64,000 nucleotides of DNA from Accumulibacter sp. GTDB lineage: Bacteria; Pseudomonadota; Gammaproteobacteria; Burkholderiales; Rhodocyclaceae. Each line of letters begins with the position of its first letter. Within the stretch, counting starts at the first letter, position 1. The notes below the pieces were generated by a model. It was not told the DNA's origin, searched no databases, and saw only the letters and a list, made by a program, of their open reading frames with translations. Of the stretch, positions 36,992 through 46,777 are shown in pieces. Position numbers and translations under genes: made by a program. The DNA is taken from the NCBI GenBank assembly GCA_024235715.1, contig JACKLW010000012.1, forward strand, positions 18,756 through 82,755. The letters are read 5' to 3'.

Positions 36992-38068
36992 TCAGTCCGA
37001 ATGCTCGGCAAGCTCGCGGCGGCGTTGCGGCGACGGCCACAGTCCGGCGGGCCGGAAGCGCATCACGAGCACCATAGCCAGCCCGAAGATCAGCATCCGC
37101 AAGCTCTCCGGATCAATGATCATGCGCCCGAAGAGCGCATCCTGCAGAGGTTCAATGCCATAGCGCAAGACCTCGGGAAGTGCAGTCAACAGGACAGCAC
37201 CGAGAATCACGCCGGGGATATGACCCATCCCGCCCAGCACGACCATCGCCAGAATGGTGATCGACTCCATGAGCGAGAAACTTTCCGGACTGACAAATCC
37301 CTGCATTGCCGAAAAGACGCCGCCGGCGATGCCGCCGAATGACGCTCCCATGGCAAATGCCAGCAGCTTGATGTTGCGGGTATTGATGCCGCAGGCCTTG
37401 GCAGCTACTTCATCCTCGCGAATGGCCTGCCAGGCGCGGCCGACGCGTGAATTCTGCAGTCGCACGTTGACGATGATCACCAGAATCGCCAGTGCGACGA
37501 GTAGAAAATAGTACTTCTGCGGCCCACTGATTTCGATACCAAGAAGGGTGCTGGTCGTGGCAAACGAGAACTCCCCGATACGGATCGGATCGATCAGGGT
37601 AATCCCCTGCGCGCCATTGGTGACATTGATCGGTGCGTTCAGGTTGTTCAGGAAGATACGGATGATCTCGCCAAAGCCGAGCGTAACGATCGCCAGATAG
37701 TCGCCGCGCAACTTGAGCGTCGGCGCGCCGAGCAGCATGCCGAAGAGACAGGCAATGCCGGCGCCGAGCGGAAGAATGACCCAGAACGGCAGGTGCAGGC
37801 CAAAGTGCGGCGATGCCAGCAAGGCATAGGCATAGGCGCCGACCGCGTAAAAGGCGACGTAACCCAGATCAAGCAAGCCCGCGTAGCCGACGACAATGTT
37901 CAGGCCGAGCGCCAGAAAGATGTAGAGAATTGCGAAGTTGGCGATGCGTACCCAGGCCTGGCCACCGAGGGCGGCAACGAAGGGCACGGCCAGCAGGACC
38001 ACGGCGATCAGCAAGACGCCCAGCCAGTGCCGCTGCCAGGGGACAGACGTTTTGACCTGGCCGTTCAT
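36992..38068 (-). CDS. livM: Branched-chain amino acid ABC transporter permease LivM
   Basis: 358 residues from ATG 38068, which overlaps the livH stop by 4 nt. About 9-10 membrane segments are present, with the conserved VGYAGLLDLGYVAFYAVGAYA and the cytoplasmic EAA-like loop RAWQAIREDEVAAKACGIN. A longer open frame to 38740 runs antisense-like through livH in another frame and is rejected. Confidence 0.95.
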   Translation of the reverse strand: MNGQVKTSVPWQRHWLGVLLIAVVLLAVPFVAALGGQAWVRIANFAILYIFLALGLNIVVGYAGLLDLGYVAFYAVGAYAYALLASPHFGLHLPFWVILPLGAGIACLFGMLLGAPTLKLRGDYLAIVTLGFGEIIRIFLNNLNAPINVTNGAQGITLIDPIRIGEFSFATTSTLLGIEISGPQKYYFLLVALAILVIIVNVRLQNSRVGRAWQAIREDEVAAKACGINTRNIKLLAFAMGASFGGIAGGVFSAMQGFVSPESFSLMESITILAMVVLGGMGHIPGVILGAVLLTALPEVLRYGIEPLQDALFGRMIIDPESLRMLIFGLAMVLVMRFRPAGLWPSPQRRRELAEHSD

Positions 38069-38988
38069 GCACGATCTCCCGTACGCTCGCCGAACAGACC
38101 CGATGGACGAAACATCAGGACCACGATCAGGACAATGAACGCGAAGATGTCCTGGTAGTGGCTGCCGAGGAAATCGCCCGTCAGCTGGCCGATATAGCCG
38201 GCACCCAGCGCTTCGATCACGCCAAGCAGGATGCCGCCGGCCATTGCCCCGGCGAGATTGCCGATGCCGCCGAGAACGGCCGCTGTAAAGGCCTTCAGCC
38301 CGAGCATGAAGCCCATCTGGTAGTGCGCTATCTCGTAGTAGGAACCGACCATGCAGCCGGCGACCGCGCCCAGCGCCGAGCCGATGACGAAAGCCATGGC
38401 GATGACGCGATTGATGTCGACACCCATCAGCGACGCGACCTGCGGGTTCTGCGCCGTTGCCCGCATGGCCATGCCGATGCGCGTGCGGTGGACCAGGTAG
38501 ATCAGGCCAATCATCACCAGCGCCGCAAGGGTGACGATGGCCACCTGCACATTGGTGAAGGTGGCGCCGGCGACGGTGTAGATATGCTTCTCGATCATCG
38601 GCGGAAAGGTGATGTAGTTCCGACCCCAGACGATCATCGCCACGTTCTGCAGAACCATCGACATGCCGATCGCCGTGATCAGCGGCGTCAGTCGCGGCGC
38701 ACCCCGCAGTGGCCGATAGGCGACTCTTTCCAGCGACCATCCGAGCGCCATGCAGACCAGCACGGAAACCAGCAGGCCGACGCCGAGAATGAGCAGCGGC
38801 GGCATGCCGGAACCGGCAAGAGAAACGATGACCGTGAAGGCGACCATCGTCCCGATCATCACCACCTCGCCGTGGGCGAAGTTGATCAGCCCGATGATGC
38901 CGTACACCATGGTGTAACCGAGAGCGACGAGCGCATAGACGGCGCCCAGTGTGAGGCCGTTGATCAGCTGCTGAAGGAGAGTGTCCAT
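38065..38988 (-). CDS. livH: Branched-chain amino acid ABC transporter permease LivH
   Basis: 307 residues. Begins MDTLLQQLINGLTLGAVYALVALGYTMVYGIIGLINFAHGEV, the standard LivH N-terminus. It has about 8 membrane segments and a coupling loop MRATAQNPQVASLMGVDINRV. It follows livK after 163 nt containing a GC-rich hairpin. Confidence 0.95.
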   Translation of the reverse strand: MDTLLQQLINGLTLGAVYALVALGYTMVYGIIGLINFAHGEVVMIGTMVAFTVIVSLAGSGMPPLLILGVGLLVSVLVCMALGWSLERVAYRPLRGAPRLTPLITAIGMSMVLQNVAMIVWGRNYITFPPMIEKHIYTVAGATFTNVQVAIVTLAALVMIGLIYLVHRTRIGMAMRATAQNPQVASLMGVDINRVIAMAFVIGSALGAVAGCMVGSYYEIAHYQMGFMLGLKAFTAAVLGGIGNLAGAMAGGILLGVIEALGAGYIGQLTGDFLGSHYQDIFAFIVLIVVLMFRPSGLFGERTGDRA

Positions 38989-39112
38989 GGTCGGGCTTTC
39001 CGCAACGAGGTGCTTGTGGCGAACCAGAGGTTCGGACTCACGGCGCCGCGAGTCAGGTGCGCGGGCGCAGGGCCCGGCTCATGCTGAGCGGATGCGGATG
39101 CACAGGATGAAC

Positions 39113-39134
39113 GGGGGGAGGCGGCCCTCCCCCC
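39113..39134. other. GC-rich hairpin between livK and livH
   Basis: GGGGGGAGG at 39113-39121 pairs perfectly with CCTCCCCCC at 39126-39134 around a 4-nt loop. No U-run follows on the minus strand. A hairpin directly after a binding-protein gene often protects its 3' end or partly terminates, giving more LivK than permease. That role is inferred. Confidence 0.6.
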
Positions 39135-39151
39135 GGTGCCGGATGCCGGGA

Positions 39152-40390
39152 TTACTTCTTGGCTTCGGCTGGAGCCGCCGGTGCCGCTGCTGCCATGGCG
39201 CCGCCTTCAGTCTTCAGCGTGACCAGTTTGCCGTCCTTGATCTCGAAAACGGTGATCGCGCCGTTCTTGATATCGCCTTTTTCGTCAAACTCGATCTTGC
39301 CAGTAACCCCGTCGTACGACGTCTTGCCCACTTCCGGCAGGTACTTGGCGGGATCGACCGAATGTGCGCGCTTCATCGAGTCGATCAGGACCATCACCGC
39401 GTCGTAGCTGTACGGCGAGTAGATCTGGATCGGGCCATACTTGCTGGTGAACTCGGCAAGGAATTTCTGGCCATTCGGCAGCTTGTCGGCAGGCAGTCCG
39501 GCCTGCGTGCAAATGACGCCTTCCGACGCATCACCGGCGAGCTTGATCAGTTCGGGCGAGCAGCCGCCGTCACCGGTGGTGAACTGGGCGGTAATACCCA
39601 GTTCCTTCATCTGCTTGAGCATCGGGCCGCCGACTGCATCCATGCCGCCGAGGAAGATCACGTCGGGATTCGTCGCCTTGATCTTGGTGAGAATGGCCTT
39701 GAAGTCGATGGCCTTGTCGTTGGTGAACTCGCGGGCGACCACCTTTGCGCCATTGGCGACGGCAGCTTTCTCGACCTCATCCGCCAACCCCTGTCCGTAC
39801 GCCGTACGGTCGTCGATGATGGCGATGGTCTTGGCACCCAGGTCCTTGGCGGCGTAGGTACCGACCACCGAGCCCTGCTGAACGTCGTTGGCCATCACCC
39901 GGAAAGCGGTATTGAAGCCCTGTTGCGTGTACTTCGGATTGGTCGCCGATGGCGAAATCTGCGGCAAGCCAGCCTGGTTGTAGATCGACGACGCGGGGAT
40001 GGTGGTACCCGAGTTCAGGTGACCGACGACACCCGCGACCTTGGCGTCAACCAGCTTCTGGGCGACGACGGTGCCGGTTTTCGGGTCCGCCTGGTCGTCC
40101 TCACCAAGCAGCTCAAACTTGACTGACTTGCCGTCGATGACGATCTTCTCTGCATTGGCGTCTTCAACGGCCAGCCGAGCACCGTTCTCGTTGTCCTTGC
40201 CGAGGTGGGCAATCGGGCCGGTCAGCGGCGCAACGTGACCAATCTTGACAACGATCTCCTCCTGCGCCGCTGGCGCAGCCGCAGCGGCCGGCGCCGCGGC
40301 GACCTTGGGTTCTTCCTTCTTGCCGCAACCAATCAGTGCGACCGACGCGGCCAGAGCAATCAATACACCGGGCATACGTAGCTGGTTCAT
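39152..40390 (-). CDS. livK: Branched-chain amino acid ABC transporter substrate-binding lipoprotein LivK
   Basis: 412 residues from ATG 40390, chosen because GGAG lies 9 nt upstream; ATG 40399 has no room for a site. The signal peptide ends in a lipobox (VALIGC). An Ala/Pro-rich linker follows, then the Leu/Ile/Val-binding fold (KIGHVAPLTGPIAHLGKDNENGARLA). It captures amino acids at the outer face of the inner membrane for LivHMGF. The linker and the C-terminal AAAPAAPAEAKK tail are low complexity. Confidence 0.94.
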   Translation of the reverse strand: MNQLRMPGVLIALAASVALIGCGKKEEPKVAAAPAAAAAPAAQEEIVVKIGHVAPLTGPIAHLGKDNENGARLAVEDANAEKIVIDGKSVKFELLGEDDQADPKTGTVVAQKLVDAKVAGVVGHLNSGTTIPASSIYNQAGLPQISPSATNPKYTQQGFNTAFRVMANDVQQGSVVGTYAAKDLGAKTIAIIDDRTAYGQGLADEVEKAAVANGAKVVAREFTNDKAIDFKAILTKIKATNPDVIFLGGMDAVGGPMLKQMKELGITAQFTTGDGGCSPELIKLAGDASEGVICTQAGLPADKLPNGQKFLAEFTSKYGPIQIYSPYSYDAVMVLIDSMKRAHSVDPAKYLPEVGKTSYDGVTGKIEFDEKGDIKNGAITVFEIKDGKLVTLKTEGGAMAAAAPAAPAEAKK

Positions 40391-40467
40391 AGATTTCATC
40401 TCCAATATTGTTTTCTTAATGGGGTAGCGAACGGGCGATTGTCCAAGCACATCAGAGCCTTGTCAAC

Positions 40468-40494
40468 ATGCATATTCGCGATCGAAATGCATAT
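40468..40494. repeat. Paired ATGCATAT direct repeat upstream of livK
   Basis: ATGCATAT occurs at 40468-40475 and again at 40487-40494, spaced 19 nt start to start, close to two helical turns. Each holds the palindrome ATGCAT. It lies between the cytochrome c terminator and the livK start, so it may be an operator for the liv genes. No known regulator is assigned. Confidence 0.45.
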
Positions 40495-40515
40495 CTGCCG
40501 TTGAACGGGCCCGGC

Positions 40516-40541
40516 AAAAAAAAACCGGCGCTTGGCCGGTT
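40516..40541 (-). terminator. Rho-independent terminator of the cytochrome c gene
   Basis: On the minus strand AACCGGC pairs with GCCGGTT around a 5-nt loop (40541-40523) and is followed by a run of nine T residues (40524-40516). It lies 16 nt past the cytochrome c stop. Confidence 0.9.
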
Positions 40542-40556
40542 CTGTTCATACAGCGA

Positions 40557-40865
40557 TCATTTGAGGCTGAGGATCCACACGACCAGGGTGTTGGCCTCTT
40601 CAGGCGTGACCTTGTTCGGCGGCATCGGTACCGGGCCCCAGGTGCCCTTGCCACCCTTGATGACCTTCTCGACGAGCATGGCCTGGTCCTTGGCCGTGTA
40701 TTTGTTCGCCACGTCCTTGTAGGACGGGCCAACGACCTTCTTGTCGACCTGGTGACAGGTCAGACAGTTCTTGGACTTGGCCAGGGCCGCGGCGTCTTCG
40801 GCCTGGACGGCCCCGGCTGACATTACGCCGGCAGCAGCCAGCAGGCTCACATAGATCGCTTTCAT
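40557..40865 (-). CDS. Periplasmic class I cytochrome c (c551/c552 type)
   Basis: 102 residues. The signal peptide (residues 1-22, ending GAVQA) is followed by a haem site KNCLTCHQVD (CXXCH) and a likely Met ligand in PMPPNKVTPEEA. The mature form of about 80 residues is typical of cytochromes c551/c552, electron donors to nitrite reductase or oxidases. The monocistronic unit has a clear promoter and terminator. Partner enzyme not visible in the window. Confidence 0.94.
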   Translation of the reverse strand: MKAIYVSLLAAAGVMSAGAVQAEDAAALAKSKNCLTCHQVDKKVVGPSYKDVANKYTAKDQAMLVEKVIKGGKGTWGPVPMPPNKVTPEEANTLVVWILSLK

Positions 40866-40904
40866 GCTCTCACTCCGTTTAGAAATATGGTTTGAAACGT
40901 ACCG

Positions 40905-40932
40905 ATATTATTGCAGTTTGGTCCGCTTGCAA
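40905..40932 (-). promoter_or_regulatory. Probable sigma70 promoter of the cytochrome c gene
   Basis: On the minus strand TTGCAA (40932-40927) and TAATAT (40910-40905) are separated by 16 nt. The transcript would start about 30-35 nt before the ATG, which has GGAG nearby. Judged by eye. Confidence 0.5.
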
Positions 40933-41040
40933 AGTCTGTTGATTCCCGTTACCTGTATCGCAACCATCAGGACGCTCAACGCATCGACAGCGCGGATCGT
41001 TGACATGGCCCCACCTGCCCGGCAGCCGGCAAGGCGGGCG

Positions 41041-41667
41041 TCAATGGCGGCTCGACGCCCCGAGCACGATACCGGCGGTGATGAAGAAGCCAGCGAAAAG
41101 ACGATTCTGCGTCTGCAATGCCCGCGCGCTGCGCAAGCATCGGCGCAAACGCCAGACCAGCAGCGCATAGCCGGACATGACGAGGATGTCCACAGCACAC
41201 ATCGTGATCCCGATCAGCAGAAACTGCGGCCACTGCGGACCAGCGGGGTCAACAAACTGCGGCACCAGCGCGGCGATGAAGAGGATTGCCTTGGGATTGC
41301 TCAGGTTGACCAGCAGGCCCTGCAGGAAGAGGCCGTTCGGGGGTGCCGGCGCAAGACCGGCTTCGCCGACGCCGCTCATCGGCGACCGCCACTTCTGGAC
41401 GCCGAGCCAGATCAGGTAGGCGGCTCCTGCCAGTTTGACCAGATCGAAGACAGCCGCCGAAGTTGCCAGCAACACACCGAGCCCGGCAGCGACGACCGCC
41501 AGCTGGATCAGCAAGGCCGTCTGCAAGCCGAGGATCGCCCGCAGGGCCACCCAGTAACCGTACTGCAATCCGGCACTCATGCTGGTCACCGCTCCCGGGC
41601 CGGGAGTGACCGAGATCACCATCGCTGCCAGCAGGAAGGCGAGCCAGAGATCGAAGGCCATCGGCAC
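41041..41667 (-). CDS. LysE/RhtB family amino-acid exporter
   Basis: 208 residues, six predicted membrane segments. The conserved N-terminal AMVISVTPGPGAVTSMSAG and central LAGAAYLIWLG and NLSNPKAILFIAALVPQF are typical of LysE/RhtB exporters. It sits 6 nt after ilvD on the same strand, so it may export branched-chain intermediates or amino acids. The substrate is not deducible. Confidence 0.92.
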   Translation of the reverse strand: MPMAFDLWLAFLLAAMVISVTPGPGAVTSMSAGLQYGYWVALRAILGLQTALLIQLAVVAAGLGVLLATSAAVFDLVKLAGAAYLIWLGVQKWRSPMSGVGEAGLAPAPPNGLFLQGLLVNLSNPKAILFIAALVPQFVDPAGPQWPQFLLIGITMCAVDILVMSGYALLVWRLRRCLRSARALQTQNRLFAGFFITAGIVLGASSRH

Positions 41668-41673
41668 GGGCGA

Positions 41674-43530
41674 TCAACGCCTCTTCAGTTGCGTCAGATC
41701 GCGCACCGCACCGGTCGCCGCCGAGGTAGCCATCAGCGCATACGCCTGCAAGGCCTTCGACACGACTCGCTGGCGAGCGGCTGCCGGCCGCCAGGCGGCG
41801 TCGCCACGCGTATCCATTGCTGTCCGACGCCTGGCCAGTTCGGCGTCGGGAACGGCCAGATGAACGCGACGGCCAGGGATGTCGATTTCGATCACATCGC
41901 CCTCCTCGACGAGAGCGATTGTTCCTCCTTCGGCCGCCTCCGGCGACGCGTGCCCGATCGACAGGCCCGAAGTCCCACCGGAAAAACGGCCATCGGTGAG
42001 CAGGGCGCAGACTTTTCCCAGGCCCTTGGACTTCAGGTAGGAAGTCGGATAGAGCATTTCCTGCATGCCGGGACCGCCTTTCGGCCCTTCATAGCGGATG
42101 ACCACGACATCCCCGGCGCTTACCTGATCGCCAAGAATTGCCTGCACTGCATCGTCCTGGCTTTCGAACACGCGCGCCTTGCCAGCAAAGACCCAGATGC
42201 TCTCGTCAACGCCGGCGGTCTTCACGATGCAACCGTCGGTCGCCAGATTGCCGTAGAGAACAGCCAGGCCGCCATCCTGCGAATAGGCGTTGGCCCGGTT
42301 GCGGATACATCCGTGCGCACGATCGAGGTCGAGATCTGGATAGCGCCGCTTCTGCGAGAACGCAGTCTGCGTCGGGATGCCGCCCGGTGCCGCGCTGAAG
42401 AACTCGACCAGCGCCGGTTCCTGGCTGCGCATCACGTCCCAGCAGTCAATCGCCTCGCCGAGCGTGCCGGCGTGCACCGTCGGCTGGCTGCGATGGATCA
42501 ATCCGGCGCGGTCAAGTTCGCCAAGGATGGCGAAGATACCGCCGGCACGGTGCACATCCTCGATATGATAATCGGGCGTCGCCGGCGCGACCTTGGCGAG
42601 ACACGGGACCTTGCGCGAAATGCGATCGATGTCGTCCATCGTGAAGGCGACACCACCTTCCTGCGCCGCAGCCAGAATGTGCAGCACGGTATTGGTCGAG
42701 CCACCCATCGACACGTCGAGGGTCATCGCGTTCTCGAAAGCTTCGAAAGTGCCGATCGCGCGCGGCAGCGCGGACCCGTCATCCTGCTCATAGTAGCGGC
42801 GGCACAGTTCGACGATCTGACGGCCGGCCTTGAGAAAGAGCGCCTTGCGATCGGCGTGCGTCGCCAGAACGGTGCCGTTGCCCGGTAGCGAAAAACCGAG
42901 CGCCTCGGTCAGGCAGTTCATCGAGTTGGCCGTAAACATTCCGGAACAGGAACCACAGGTGGGGCAAGCCGATCGTTCGAAAGAATCCACTTCGTCGTCG
43001 GAGCAGTTGCTGTCGCCCCCCTTGACCATCGCGTCCACCAGGTCAATCGCGATTACCTTGCCGCCCCAGTCCACCTTGCCGGCCTCCATCGGGCCACCGG
43101 AGACAAAGATCGTCGGGATGTTCACCCGCATCGCCGCCATCAGCATCCCCGGCGTAATCTTGTCGCAGTTCGAGATGCAGACCATGGCATCGGCACAGTG
43201 GGCATTGACCATGTATTCGACCGAATCGGCGATCAGGTCGCGCGAAGGCAACGAGTAGAGCATCCCGTCGTGACCCATGGCGATGCCGTCGTCGACGGCA
43301 ATGGTATTGAACTCCTTGGCAATCCCGCCAGCGGCCTCGATCTCGCGGGCCACCAGCTGACCCATGTCCTTGAGGTGCACATGACCCGGGACAAACTGGG
43401 TGAAGGAATTGACGACAGCGACAATCGGCTTGCCGAAATCGCCATCCTTCATGCCGGTCGCGCGCCACAGTGCGCGCGCACCAGCCATGTTGCGACCGTG
43501 GGTAGAGGTACGGGAACGATAGTGGGGCAT
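41674..43530 (-). CDS. ilvD: Dihydroxy-acid dehydratase
   Basis: 618 residues from ATG 43530 ([19 protein letters not shown]). The Fe-S/Mg site regions [15 protein letters not shown] and [20 protein letters not shown], the [18 protein letters not shown] stretch and the C-terminal [11 protein letters not shown] are conserved. It makes the 2-keto acids for valine and isoleucine. The upstream extension lacks conservation. Divergent from lgt. Confidence 0.96.
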   Translation of the reverse strand: MPHYRSRTSTHGRNMAGARALWRATGMKDGDFGKPIVAVVNSFTQFVPGHVHLKDMGQLVAREIEAAGGIAKEFNTIAVDDGIAMGHDGMLYSLPSRDLIADSVEYMVNAHCADAMVCISNCDKITPGMLMAAMRVNIPTIFVSGGPMEAGKVDWGGKVIAIDLVDAMVKGGDSNCSDDEVDSFERSACPTCGSCSGMFTANSMNCLTEALGFSLPGNGTVLATHADRKALFLKAGRQIVELCRRYYEQDDGSALPRAIGTFEAFENAMTLDVSMGGSTNTVLHILAAAQEGGVAFTMDDIDRISRKVPCLAKVAPATPDYHIEDVHRAGGIFAILGELDRAGLIHRSQPTVHAGTLGEAIDCWDVMRSQEPALVEFFSAAPGGIPTQTAFSQKRRYPDLDLDRAHGCIRNRANAYSQDGGLAVLYGNLATDGCIVKTAGVDESIWVFAGKARVFESQDDAVQAILGDQVSAGDVVVIRYEGPKGGPGMQEMLYPTSYLKSKGLGKVCALLTDGRFSGGTSGLSIGHASPEAAEGGTIALVEEGDVIEIDIPGRRVHLAVPDAELARRRTAMDTRGDAAWRPAAARQRVVSKALQAYALMATSAATGAVRDLTQLKRR

Positions 43531-43570
43531 TGCCAATCTCCAATCCGGAACACGCCCGAGGGTGGCGCGA

Positions 43571-43576
43571 TATAAT
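43571..43576 (+). promoter_or_regulatory. Consensus -10 hexamer upstream of lgt
   Basis: TATAAT lies 37 nt before the lgt GTG. The -35 region 17 nt upstream is poor (GAACAC), so an activator or a weak -35 is likely. Confidence 0.5.
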
Positions 43577-43612
43577 CCCAATTCTATCCGAAAGCCTCAG
43601 GGTGCTCGTACC

Positions 43613-44410
43613 GTGTTGACCCATCCTCAGTTCGATCCCGTCGCGCTTTCGCTCGGTCCGTTGAAAGTGCACTGGTACGGACTGATGTACCTGGCAGCCT
43701 TTCTGCAGTTCTGGTGGCTTGGCCGGCACCGCATCCTGACCCATCCGCAGTTGTCGGCAAGCGGCTGGAGCGTGCGGAACCTCGACGACCTGCTGTTCTA
43801 TGGCGTCCTTGGCGTGATCGCTGGCGGCCGGCTCGGGGAAGTGCTCTTCTACCAGCCAGGCTACTACCTCGGGCATCCACTCGAGATTTTCGCCGTCTGG
43901 CGGGGCGGCATGTCGTTTCACGGCGGCTTCCTCGGCGTCCTCGTCGCGATGTGGCTGTACGCGCGCAAGGTTGGCAAGACCTGGCTCGACATCACCGATT
44001 TCATTGCACCGCTGGTGCCGCTCGGCCTCGCCGCCGGTCGCATCGGCAACTTCATCAACGGCGAGTTATGGGGCCGTGCCGCCGACCCGTCGCTGCCCTG
44101 GGCGATGGTTTTCCCGTGGGTGGACAAGCTGCCGCGCCACCCCTCGCAGCTCTATCAGGCGGGACTCGAAGGCGTGCTATTGTTCGTCTTGCTATGGTTC
44201 TATTCCGGGCGGGTACGCCCGCGCGGCGCCGTTTCAGGCGTTTTTCTCATTGGTTACGGCGCCCTGCGCTGGCTCGCCGAGTATTTCCGCTCCCCCGATG
44301 ATGGTATCCTCGGCCTCTCGTTCACCGTCAGCATGGGGCAGTGGCTGTCGCTGCCGATGATCGTTTTTGGTCTGGTTCTTGTCGTTCTCGCCCATCGCCG
44401 ACGCAACTGA
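43613..44410 (+). CDS. lgt: Prolipoprotein diacylglyceryl transferase
   Basis: About 265 residues. GTG 43613 was chosen (protein begins [16 protein letters not shown], typical of Lgt), with AGGG upstream; the open frame extends 17 codons further without support. Seven membrane segments, the HGGFLG motif and the catalytic-region [13 protein letters not shown] are present. It adds diacylglycerol to lipoprotein cysteines, such as LivK here. mcd follows after 40 nt. Confidence 0.94.
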   Translation: MLTHPQFDPVALSLGPLKVHWYGLMYLAAFLQFWWLGRHRILTHPQLSASGWSVRNLDDLLFYGVLGVIAGGRLGEVLFYQPGYYLGHPLEIFAVWRGGMSFHGGFLGVLVAMWLYARKVGKTWLDITDFIAPLVPLGLAAGRIGNFINGELWGRAADPSLPWAMVFPWVDKLPRHPSQLYQAGLEGVLLFVLLWFYSGRVRPRGAVSGVFLIGYGALRWLAEYFRSPDDGILGLSFTVSMGQWLSLPMIVFGLVLVVLAHRRRN

Positions 44411-44450
44411 GTCGGACGCGCCGCTTGCTGCGGGACGGAGGAGAGGAAGA

Positions 44451-45836
44451 ATGTCAGAAGGATTTGTTGTCAGGGGGTTGCGCCGGGTACGCAAGCTGCT
44501 CACCGAGGGCAGCGGCCCGCTTGAACTCGAAGGCAAGCACCTGGGACGCGTACGCGATCTGCTGCACGAATGCGCCAAAGGCGTCGGCGGCGAAGTCTCG
44601 GTACGCCAGCGGGCCGCGCTGCTGGCGGAAACCTATCAGCACCTCAATGACGACGGCCGCGCCACTTTCCTGAGCACCATCGCCAACGACTTCGGTCCCG
44701 ACCCGCAACGAGTCGCCAAGGCGCACGCCGACTATCAGGCGGCCATCGGCACCGACCGGCAGTGGACCGCCGAGTCGGCACTGCGTAACGCGATGCGCTC
44801 GTCACGACTGCGCATCCTTACGCAATTCAACGCCTTGCCACAGGGCGTCAAGTTCCTGGTCGACCTGCGCGCCGATCTGCTGCGCTTCCTGGAAAAGGAT
44901 CCCGCGCTGCGTTCGCTGGACCGCGAACTCGAGTCGCGCCTTAGTGCCTGGTTCGACGTCGGCTTCCTCGAACTGCAGCGCATCACCTGGAACTCGCCGG
45001 CCGCGCTGCTCGAAAAACTGATCGAGTATGAAGCAGTCCATGAAATCCGCTCGTGGAGCGATTTGAAGAACCGACTCGATTCCGATCGTCGCTGCTATGC
45101 CTTCTTTCATCCGCGCATGCCGATGGAGCCACTTATCTTCGTCGAGGTGGCGCTGACCGAACACCTCGCGGACAACGTCCAGGCACTTCTCGACGAGAAT
45201 GCGCCGGTGTTCGACGCGCAGCGTGCCAACACGGCGATCTTCTATTCGATCTCCAACACGCAGCCCGGCCTGCGTGGCGTGTCGTTCGGCAACTTCCTGC
45301 TCAAGCGGGTGGTAGACGATCTCAAACGTGATTATCCGCGCCTGGTCAGCTTTGCGACGCTCTCGCCGCTGCCAACCTTCCGACGCTGGGCAGAGGCCAA
45401 TCCCGAGGCCTGGGGAAAGGCCTTCAGCGACGCCGACCTGGCCAAGATCAAACATCGCCTGTTGCCCGAGATGTCGCCAATTGCCAGCGCCGCCGATCTT
45501 GCCCGACTGCTTTCTGCGGAAAAATGGGCTGCCGACGAGCGCCTGAGCAGCGCCCTGCAGAGCGGCCTGACGCGCCTTGCAGCCCGTTACCTGATGTCGG
45601 CCAGCAAGGGCGGTCAGCCTTACGACCCGGTGGCCCGCTTTCATCTGGGCAATGGCGCTCGCATCGAGCGCCTCAACTACCTGGCTGACACCTCAGCGCG
45701 CGGCAACCAGCAGTCCTACGGGCTGATGGTGAACTATGTGTACGACCCTGATAACATCGAAGAGAATGTCGAAGCGTTTTCACGCGATGGCGAGATTGCA
45801 GCCGCCACCGCCATACGTCGTTCCGCTCGCGACTGA
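44451..45836 (+). CDS. mcd: Malonyl-CoA decarboxylase
   Basis: 461 residues from ATG 44451, with GGAGGAGAGG 8 nt upstream. An N-terminal helical domain is followed by the GNAT-fold catalytic domain with [42 protein letters not shown] and SLPTFRRW-like ATLSPLPTF, and a C-terminal [15 protein letters not shown]. It converts malonyl-CoA to acetyl-CoA, relevant to fatty-acid and polyhydroxyalkanoate metabolism. The VOC gene follows after 50 nt. Confidence 0.93.
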   Translation: MSEGFVVRGLRRVRKLLTEGSGPLELEGKHLGRVRDLLHECAKGVGGEVSVRQRAALLAETYQHLNDDGRATFLSTIANDFGPDPQRVAKAHADYQAAIGTDRQWTAESALRNAMRSSRLRILTQFNALPQGVKFLVDLRADLLRFLEKDPALRSLDRELESRLSAWFDVGFLELQRITWNSPAALLEKLIEYEAVHEIRSWSDLKNRLDSDRRCYAFFHPRMPMEPLIFVEVALTEHLADNVQALLDENAPVFDAQRANTAIFYSISNTQPGLRGVSFGNFLLKRVVDDLKRDYPRLVSFATLSPLPTFRRWAEANPEAWGKAFSDADLAKIKHRLLPEMSPIASAADLARLLSAEKWAADERLSSALQSGLTRLAARYLMSASKGGQPYDPVARFHLGNGARIERLNYLADTSARGNQQSYGLMVNYVYDPDNIEENVEAFSRDGEIAAATAIRRSARD

Positions 45837-45886
45837 GATCGCGCGGCGAGAACTTTTCCCCTCCTACCAGAGAGAAAGCCCCCCTT

Positions 45887-46360
45887 ATGAGCCAACGTCC
45901 CTTCAAAGTCCTCGGTATCCAGCAGATCGCCATTGGTGCGCCTGACAAGATGAAACTGCGCAAGCTATGGATCGATATGCTTGGCCTGGACATCACCGGC
46001 AACTTCGTCAGCGAACGCGAGAACGTCGACGAAGACATCGCCGCAATCGGCTCCGGCCCGTTCAAGGTTGAAGTAGATCTCATGCAGCCTGTCGACCCGG
46101 ACAAGAAGCCAGCGGTGCATGTCACGCCGCTCAACCACATCGGCCTGTGGATCGATGACCTGCCGAAAGCCGTCGAATGGCTGTCGGCCAACGGCGTGCG
46201 CTTCGCGCCGGGTGGAATCCGCAAGGGTGCTGCCGGCTTTGACATTACTTTCATGCATCCGAAGGCCAATGACGAGTTCCCGATTGCCGGCGAAGGTGTC
46301 CTGATCGAAATGGTCCAGGCACCGCCAGCCGTCATCGAAGCTTTCGCCAAACTGGCCTGA
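45887..46360 (+). CDS. VOC (glyoxalase/bleomycin-resistance) family protein
   Basis: 157 residues. A single vicinal-oxygen-chelate domain: [14 protein letters not shown] with a metal-type Gln/His region, [25 protein letters not shown] and [25 protein letters not shown]. It may be an acyl-CoA epimerase-like or lactoylglutathione-lyase-like enzyme. Placement after malonyl-CoA decarboxylase hints at acyl-CoA metabolism, but the substrate is unknown. A strong terminator follows. Confidence 0.85.
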   Translation: MSQRPFKVLGIQQIAIGAPDKMKLRKLWIDMLGLDITGNFVSERENVDEDIAAIGSGPFKVEVDLMQPVDPDKKPAVHVTPLNHIGLWIDDLPKAVEWLSANGVRFAPGGIRKGAAGFDITFMHPKANDEFPIAGEGVLIEMVQAPPAVIEAFAKLA

Positions 46361-46481
46361 GCCAAGGAAGATTCCGGCAGCGCGTTCGGAGGCTCCGGGC
46401 GATCGCCCGGCGGAAACTCAAGATCACCGGAGCCCTCTCGATCGACATATTGCTGCAGAAAACCAGGCAAGAAGAAAAGAG

Positions 46482-46508
46482 CGCCAGCCACGAGCTGGCG
46501 TTTTTTTT
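46482..46508 (+). terminator. Rho-independent terminator after the VOC gene
   Basis: CGCCAGC (46482-46488) pairs with GCTGGCG (46494-46500) around a 5-nt loop and is followed by eight T residues. It ends the lgt-mcd-VOC transcript before the ppk2 promoter region. Confidence 0.93.
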
Positions 46509-46559
46509 GTGCCAAGCGGCACGGCGTTCACTTGTGCGCGCGCAGCGCCCGGAGAAGAT

Positions 46560-46611
46560 TGCACGTTTCGTGCACGATGGTGTTCATTTCTGCGGAAAAA
46601 TGAATGATAAT
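46560..46611 (+). promoter_or_regulatory. Probable ppk2 promoter with two palindromes
   Basis: TGCACGTTTCGTGCA (46560-46574) is a perfect 6-bp-arm inverted repeat. TTCATTT (46583-46589) and AAATGAA (46598-46604) form a second. A -35-like TTCATT (46583-46588) and a -10-like GATAAT (46606-46611) are separated by 17 nt, so the second palindrome spans the -35 and spacer. This looks like a regulated promoter. No clear Pho box (CTGTCAT repeats) was seen. Confidence 0.55.
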
Positions 46612-46651
46612 TGACGACCATGGACATTCCGGCGCAAGCAGGAAAGGAAAC

Positions 46652-46777
46652 ATGCCAGAAGTTCGGGACCGCCTGGACGTGCCCGCCCTCACCGCAAAGA
46701 AGAAGGCGTCCGACTCTCCGCCGGGACAAGTCTTCATCCCCTACCCGTTTCTAGCCACATCAAGGAGGCACCAATGA
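46652..46777 (+). CDS. Possible 41-residue leader ORF coupled to ppk2
   Basis: An ATG at 46652 preceded by AGGAAAGG (5 nt spacing) opens a frame of 41 codons (MPEVRDRLDVPALTAKKKAS and onward). Its TGA overlaps the ppk2 ATG as ATGA. The peptide has no recognisable family. It is either a leader peptide coupling translation of ppk2 or chance; the ribosome site and exact overlap favour the former modestly. Confidence 0.4.
   Translation: MPEVRDRLDVPALTAKKKASDSPPGQVFIPYPFLATSRRHQ

Noticed and set aside
40864-42888. 674-codon plus-strand reading frame
   Set aside because: It runs antisense to the LysE exporter gene and ilvD, has Arg/Gln/His-rich composition and no domain; shadow of GC-rich coding DNA.
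46540-46650. Pho box upstream of ppk2
   Set aside because: No pair of CTGTCAT-like repeats; only palindromes of other sequence.
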